This document shows, piece by piece, positions 59,484 to 64,000 of a stretch of DNA of 64,000 bases. Made by a program: the position numbers and the translations under genes. The stretch comes from Hymenobacter fodinae (GTDB taxonomy: Bacteria; Bacteroidota; Bacteroidia; Cytophagales; Hymenobacteraceae). How positions within the stretch are numbered: the stretch's first letter is position 1; each line of letters begins with the position of its first letter. The stretch covers positions 377,106-441,105 of the forward strand of contig NZ_SRLA01000005.1 of the NCBI RefSeq assembly GCF_004745825.1, in the 5' to 3' direction. The notes below the pieces were generated by a model, which saw only the letters and a program-made list of their open reading frames with translations, had not been told where the DNA came from and made no database searches.

Positions 59484-59895
59484 TTATTCTTTATAATACA
59501 ATTATTGCTAGTTATTATAGACACTGAAAAAAATTATAACAATGCACCTTATGCATTTAAACACATAGCAACTTTCTGCCTGCCTTCTAGTATGATATCT
59601 TCCCTCAGAAAAGAATCCCAGACCAGACGCTAGCTATAATTTTGAGTGTACTCAAATCCCTGCTATTGCGGACCAGCAATAAGAATGGAATCAACGAGCT
59701 TCAGCAGTTTCATATTCAGTATCGCGGCTATCAAGCTTCAATTTATATCGTTGAGAAAGGCAGAAATCGTAACAAGACTAGTAATAAAAAATATTGTTAC
59801 TCGACCCTGTAGTACCACCTTTGGCCTTGACTAGGTTCTGGCAATATTATCTTGCTACCTATTTATGGCTTTATGCTAAAAAAATAGACTCTTAA
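59484..59895. other. Intergenic AT-rich region
   Basis: 412 bases without a supported gene. A 56-codon frame from the TTG at 59642 has a protein-like look (ELQQFHIQYRGYQASIYIVE) and may be the tail of a lost gene, but it has no start signals. Confidence 0.4.
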
Positions 59896-60402
59896 ATGGG
59901 CAAGCATATTCTTGAAATATTATCTTATATAAATCTCAATAAAGCTATTGCGTTGGCCCAGGCACACGTAGAGCATATAAACCAAAATTTGCAGGCCCCA
60001 GATGACTATAAGTATGTTTTGGGTGCGCCTGTTCAGTATGTGCACTGCTACTACTTTGATTACCAAGTACAGTACAAATTTGAATTGTCTCAGGATCAAT
60101 GGTCCATGTTCACAGGAGCACCAGGCTTTGTGGTCAATCGAAAAAATGGGTTGCTTAAGACTATTTCTTGGAGCGAGTTGCCCCAACTTCCAGAGCAGTC
60201 GGCTCTTTGGCAGCGAAATCAAGCTTTAGCTGTTCAGCTAGCTCGCAATCCTATTACTCTTGCAACCCTGCGGCGTTATTTGCCTCTGCCTTTGCCTGAA
60301 TTAGTCGCGTTTTATATACAACTCCGCCGAGTCGATATTCCAGCGCATCAAAAAGCAGCCATTATACTTGCTCAACTAATGCGTGGGACGGGTATTGAGT
60401 AA
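59896..60402 (+). CDS. Hypothetical protein, possibly Imm35/YrhB-like
   Basis: 168 residues. Residues ~10-95 (AIALAQAHVEHINQNLQ; YYFDYQVQYKFEL; GAPGFVVNRKNGLLKTISW) have the order helix, strand pair and G-x-P-x-[FIV]-V-[ND]-[RK]-x-[ST/N]-G loop found in Imm35/YrhB immunity proteins, with the rest a helical extension. GC is lower than average. This is a pattern-based suggestion, and the gene could equally be unrelated. It ends the AT-rich patch; the next gene is a helicase. Confidence 0.5.
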   Translation: MGKHILEILSYINLNKAIALAQAHVEHINQNLQAPDDYKYVLGAPVQYVHCYYFDYQVQYKFELSQDQWSMFTGAPGFVVNRKNGLLKTISWSELPQLPEQSALWQRNQALAVQLARNPITLATLRRYLPLPLPELVAFYIQLRRVDIPAHQKAAIILAQLMRGTGIE

Positions 60403-60488
60403 TCTCCATTCTCAAAAATCTCCCCGACCTTCGGCCACTCTTTTGCCTGTTTCGTTGTTATCAACGAATCTACAAATACTCCCTTCTT

Positions 60489-62471
60489 TTGTCTGAACAA
60501 CCTACGTATACCGACCCTTACGCGCTAGAGAAAGAGCTGCGCAAGGTGGAGGCCCTCATGAAGCTCGAGCAGCAGGAGGACCTGGAACAATTTAAAATCA
60601 AGAGTGCCAAGGCCTCCATTGCGGAGCGCCAGCAGCGCGGCCTGACGTGGTATCCCGTCAAAATAACCAAGGAAGATATCGGCTTTGGAGGAAAGCTCGT
60701 GCTGGAACTGGAGCGCCCCGCCAGCCAGGGTGGCCTACACCTGTTTCAGGTAGGCAAAAACGCCGCGCTGTTCGGCAATATTCCCGGCCGCTCGGGTTCC
60801 GACAGGCCTACGCTTAACGGCGTAATTACCAGTGTAAAGCGCAACAAAATTACGCTGGCCACCACCAAGGAAGACCTCCCCGACTGGGTGGATGAGGGCA
60901 AGTTGGGCGTGGACCTGACCTTTGACGAGGTGAGTTACCGCGAGATGGAGTATGCTCTGGGCAAAGTAATGGGCGCCTATGACGGGCGCCTGGCGGAGCT
61001 ACGCGACGTGCTGCTGGGTGCCAAACCCGCCCGCTACAAGCCCGAGAGTGAAGTGCAGCTCTATTACCCCTCCCCGCTCAACGACTCCCAGTTGGCGGCG
61101 GTGCGCCACGTGCTGGCCGCCCAAGATGTAGCCATCATCCACGGCCCACCCGGCACCGGCAAAACGACCACGCTGGTGCAGGCCATTCTGGAAACCATTC
61201 GGCGGGAGCGGCGGGTGCTGGTGTGCGCCCCCAGCAACACAGCCGTGGACTTGCTCACGGAAAAGCTCGCTGAGCGCAACGTCAACGTGATTCGGATGGG
61301 TAACCCTTCGCGGGTGTCGGATCTGCTGCTCCAGCACACGCTGGATGCCCAGATTATGAACCACAAGAGCTACGCCGAGCTGAAAAGCATGCGCCAAACC
61401 GCCGAGCAATACCGCGAGGAGGCCGGCAAATTCAAGCGCCACTTTGGCTGGGAGGAGCGTGAGCAGCGCCGCCACCTAAAAGAGCAGGCGCACATGCTGC
61501 TGCAGGAGTCGGACCAACTGGAGCGCTACATCACGGAGGATCTGCTGGAGCAGGTGCAGGTGATTACGTGCACACTGGTGGGCGCTTCTAACCGTGCCAT
61601 CCGCCACCTGACTTACGAAACCGTGTTCATTGATGAAGCTGCCCAGGCCCTGGAGCCCGGCTGCTGGATTCCGATTACCAAAGCCAACCGCGTGGTGCTG
61701 GCCGGCGACCATCAGCAGCTACCCCCCACCGTGAAGAGCGAGAAAGCAGCGCAGGGTGGCCTACGCGAAACGCTGTTTGAGAAGTGCATCCGGCGGCAGC
61801 CCAACACGGCCCGCATGCTGGAGGTGCAGTACCGCATGCACGAGCAGATCATGGAGTTCAGCTCGGAGCAGTTTTACGAAGGCCGTCTGAAAGCCGCGCC
61901 CAGCGTGGCCCACGCCGACTTGCCCGACTACGACCTGCGCTTCGCCCCCGACATGGCCGTGGAATTCCTGGATACGGCCGGTTTCGGCTTCCAGGAGATG
62001 ACCATTGAGGAAAGCCGCTCCACTGCTAATCCTGAAGAAGCCGACCTGCTGCTCAAGCGTCTCGCCCAGCTGCTAGAACCCTACGACCAGGCCGACCACG
62101 AAGCCGACCTGCTCACCATCGGCGTCATTGCCCCCTATCGCGCCCAAATTAATTACCTGAAGGATGCGGTGGAGGAAAACGACGAGCTGGTAGGCCTCAT
62201 GGAGCACCGCATGCTCAGCATCGGCACCGTCGACTCGTTCCAGGGGCAGGAGCGCGACATCATTGCCATCAGCCTCACCCGCAGCAACCAGCACGGTGAT
62301 ATCGGCTTCCTCGCCGACATCCGCCGCATGAACGTTGGCATGACCCGGGCCCGCCGCAAGCTGCTGTTGGTAGGCGACTCTAGCACTCTAGGCTCCCACC
62401 CCTTTTACAAAGCCTTCTTGGACTACGTGGAAAGCATCGGCGCCTACCGCACCGCGTGGGAATTGCAATAA
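60489..62471 (+). CDS. IGHMBP2/SMUBP-2-like superfamily 1 helicase
   Basis: 660 residues from a TTG at 60489. N-terminal ~190 residues: a beta-barrel domain (GFGGKLVLELERP; NGVITSVKRNKITLATT). Motor core: Walker A GPPGTGKT (219-226), motif Ia (LVCAPSNTAVDLL), motif II FIDEAAQALEPG, motif III LAGDHQQLPP, motif V SIGTVDSFQGQERDII and motif VI VGMTRARRKLLLVGD. This is the UPF1-like group, which unwinds RNA or DNA in the 5' to 3' direction. A bidirectional terminator follows at 62499. Confidence 0.9.
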   Translation: MSEQPTYTDPYALEKELRKVEALMKLEQQEDLEQFKIKSAKASIAERQQRGLTWYPVKITKEDIGFGGKLVLELERPASQGGLHLFQVGKNAALFGNIPGRSGSDRPTLNGVITSVKRNKITLATTKEDLPDWVDEGKLGVDLTFDEVSYREMEYALGKVMGAYDGRLAELRDVLLGAKPARYKPESEVQLYYPSPLNDSQLAAVRHVLAAQDVAIIHGPPGTGKTTTLVQAILETIRRERRVLVCAPSNTAVDLLTEKLAERNVNVIRMGNPSRVSDLLLQHTLDAQIMNHKSYAELKSMRQTAEQYREEAGKFKRHFGWEEREQRRHLKEQAHMLLQESDQLERYITEDLLEQVQVITCTLVGASNRAIRHLTYETVFIDEAAQALEPGCWIPITKANRVVLAGDHQQLPPTVKSEKAAQGGLRETLFEKCIRRQPNTARMLEVQYRMHEQIMEFSSEQFYEGRLKAAPSVAHADLPDYDLRFAPDMAVEFLDTAGFGFQEMTIEESRSTANPEEADLLLKRLAQLLEPYDQADHEADLLTIGVIAPYRAQINYLKDAVEENDELVGLMEHRMLSIGTVDSFQGQERDIIAISLTRSNQHGDIGFLADIRRMNVGMTRARRKLLLVGDSSTLGSHPFYKAFLDYVESIGAYRTAWELQ

Positions 62472-62498
62472 TGGCTTAGCCACCTAGGCCTAATAGTA

Positions 62499-62559
62499 GA
62501 CACCGCCAGTATCTACATGCTTCACTAAAGTTTGCATGTAGATACTGGCGGTGTCGTTT
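62499..62559. terminator. Bidirectional terminator, 22-bp perfect stem
   Basis: GACACCGCCAGTATCTACAT (from 62499) pairs with the segment 62534-62555, with a 13-base loop. TTTT follows on the plus strand. It lies between the convergent helicase and lipoprotein genes. Confidence 0.88.
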
Positions 62560-62561
62560 TG

Positions 62562-63113
62562 TCAATCAGCGAGGCTTATTGGTTGTAGCCCTGCGGTAGT
62601 TGTTTCAGTAGAAATCCAGCCATTGATTTGGTATAGACCACTACCGTAACGCATGTTTTGTGGCAGCTCCGAAATTGTTTGGTAGGCCACAGTGAAGTAG
62701 TATCGTTGGTCCGTTGCGTCGTAGTGCCCAACACCATCGCCGATTTGGTTGACCTTGTACTTGCGGCTATTGCCAGCATATAACAATTGCAGCTTTTTGA
62801 TAGTGAGTCGTTGATGATCTAGTTGCACTTGCAAGCGCAAAGTCCCTAGTGAATCCTGGTTGCAACGTATCGTGGCTGTATAAGCTGAGTTTGTCGCCAC
62901 CACATCCGACAGCTGCACTTCCTGATAAGCAACTGTTGGATCTGGTCCTAACATTTTAGCCTGATCAGAGTCAGCTGATATAAGCTGCCATTGTACGGCA
63001 TCTTGAGTACCAACTAACTCCTTGCCGGCAGACAAACTTGCAGAAGGATGCGCACTACAACCAAGCAATGCAATTGACCCGGTTACTAGTAAAGAGGTGA
63101 TAAGTTCACGCAT
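62562..63113 (-). CDS. Hypothetical lipoprotein
   Basis: 183 residues with lipobox LLGC (Cys19). The mature part is mostly beta strands (TATIRCNQDSLGTLRLQVQL; QRYYFTVAYQTISELP) with a final GSGLYQINGWIS. No family recognised. It is divergent from the peptidase at 63331 and convergent with the helicase, so it stands alone. Confidence 0.65.
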   Translation of the reverse strand: MRELITSLLVTGSIALLGCSAHPSASLSAGKELVGTQDAVQWQLISADSDQAKMLGPDPTVAYQEVQLSDVVATNSAYTATIRCNQDSLGTLRLQVQLDHQRLTIKKLQLLYAGNSRKYKVNQIGDGVGHYDATDQRYYFTVAYQTISELPQNMRYGSGLYQINGWISTETTTAGLQPISLAD

Positions 63114-63330
63114 AATACTCTCGCTTTAAACCATAAATATAGGATTACCCTGACGTTCTAGAGCCTTTCTTTTTCGCATCTCCTTTCATACCAAGGCTTG
63201 TCTCGCATTCACGGCGCCGCTACCCTCCGTATTTATTCGAGGCCGCGTAAAAACACTGAAAAGCCCGATTCTGAGGAACGGGGACGGTTTTGTTGCGTAC
63301 CTGCTAGCATCACTAGCTAGCCTTCTACCC

Positions 63331-64000
63331 ATGCCAACCTATTCCATTGTACTTCACGGCGGGGCCGTCACCATGGACCCCAGCAAAATGACTCCTGATC
63401 TGGAAGCTTCCATTCGTGAAGGCCTCCAGCAAGCCCTGCAAGCCGGCTGGGAAGTGCTGCACGGTGGCGGCAGTGCCCTTGATGCGGTAGAAGCCGCCGT
63501 GCGTAGCCTCGAGAATAACGAGCACTTTAATGCTGGCCGCGGCAGCAGCCTCAATAAGCAGGGCGAGGTTGAAATGGACGCATCTATTATGGATGGCCGC
63601 ACTCTCCGGGCAGGTGCCGTGAACAGCGTGCGGTACGTCAAAAACCCCATTACGCTGGCCCGGACCGTGATGGAAAAGTGCAAGCACGTCTTTCTTGCTT
63701 CAGAAGGAGCCGTAGAGTATGCGCTGCAGCATGGCCTAGAAATGGAAGCCGTTCACTACTTCGAGACGGAAAAGGCCCGGCAGGAGTGGCTGGAAATCAT
63801 TCAGCAGGAAGAGAAAGAGCCCCAAGAGCACGACACCGTTGGAGCCGTAGCTCTCGATCAGGACGGCAATCTGGCCGTGGCAACCAGCACAGGCGGCATT
63901 GAAGGCCAGTTGAAAGGGCGCGTCGGCGACAGTCCCATTGTGGGTGGCGGCTCCTACGCGGCCAACGAGGCATGCGCCGTTTCCTGCACTGGCGACGGCG
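63331..64000 (+). CDS. Isoaspartyl peptidase/L-asparaginase (partial, C-terminus off window)
   Basis: 223 codons in view. Plant-type asparaginase (Ntn hydrolase) signs: LHGGAVTMD at the start, GGSALDAVEAAVRSLE, FNAGRGSSLN and the autocleavage site HDTVGAVAL, where Thr169 becomes the nucleophile after self-cleavage. STGGIEGQLKGRVGDSPI, the substrate loop, is complete. The enzyme removes isoaspartyl residues from peptides and hydrolyses asparagine. No signal peptide is seen, so it is probably cytoplasmic. Confidence 0.92.
   Translation, partial: MPTYSIVLHGGAVTMDPSKMTPDLEASIREGLQQALQAGWEVLHGGGSALDAVEAAVRSLENNEHFNAGRGSSLNKQGEVEMDASIMDGRTLRAGAVNSVRYVKNPITLARTVMEKCKHVFLASEGAVEYALQHGLEMEAVHYFETEKARQEWLEIIQQEEKEPQEHDTVGAVALDQDGNLAVATSTGGIEGQLKGRVGDSPIVGGGSYAANEACAVSCTGDG

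Noticed and set aside
59642..59812. A 56-codon frame with protein-like composition in the AT-rich gap
   Set aside because: TTG start only, no homology recognised and no promoter; kept as a note on a possible gene relic.
1..64000. CRISPR arrays, tRNA or rRNA genes, prophage
   Set aside because: No regularly spaced direct repeats, no T-loop GTTCGAATC-type sites with a cloverleaf, no rRNA-like stretches and no phage structural genes were found on reading through.

Overview
The window comes from a GC-rich member of the Bacteroidota, most like Hymenobacter or a near relative. Supporting this are a SusC/SusD pair with an ECF sigma factor and a FecR anti-sigma, many TTG starts, almost no Shine-Dalgarno sites, -7 promoter elements of the TAnnTTTG type, and several lipoprotein and secreted hypotheticals typical of the phylum. 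No rRNA, tRNA, CRISPR array, complete insertion sequence or prophage was recognised. A 10-mer, CTAGGCCAGT, is scattered through the window at far above chance frequency, inside genes and between them.

Layout. 1-4.1 kb: a nucleotide-transporter-like membrane protein (partial), an HD hydrolase, a membrane hypothetical and a small Cys/His-rich secreted protein. 4.3-17.8 kb: an apparent phosphoester-scavenging locus made of an ECF sigma factor, FecR, SusC with an STN domain, SusD, a DUF5689 lipoprotein, a Tat-exported calcineurin-like phosphoesterase, a beta-propeller/phosphoesterase fusion and a glycerophosphodiester phosphodiesterase. 18-23 kb: an RND exporter and three envelope hypotheticals. 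23.3-32.7 kb: a SWIM - DUF5691 - MoxR - DUF5682 cassette resembling the uncharacterised E. coli yeh genes, interrupted by SMI1/KNR4 and other immunity-like genes. Its expected VWA partner lies 13.7 kb downstream, next to a CbrC-family gene.

32.8-45.6 kb: a response regulator, an M1 peptidase, a 5-oxoprolinase operon (pxpB-pxpC-pxpA) coupled to an Nramp-fold transporter without the usual metal motifs, an amidohydrolase, an atypical deformylase, Imm51-like and DUF4304 genes, and a large zinc metalloprotease. 45.8-54.2 kb: CbrC, VWA, an S41 peptidase, a nucleotidyltransferase and an 1111-residue fusion of a GHMP-type sugar kinase with a UDPGP-type pyrophosphorylase. 54.4-58.3 kb: cupin, a decayed AraC regulator, SDR, aldo-keto reductase and VOC genes. 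58.3-60.4 kb: an AT-rich patch with gene remnants and two orphan genes. 60.5-64 kb: an IGHMBP2-like helicase, a lipoprotein and a partial isoaspartyl peptidase.

The most unusual points are the iterated CTAGGCCAGT motif, which also forms the arms of a terminator; the kinase-pyrophosphorylase fusion; the split yeh-like cassette surrounded by orphan immunity-type genes; and the self-contained phosphoester locus.
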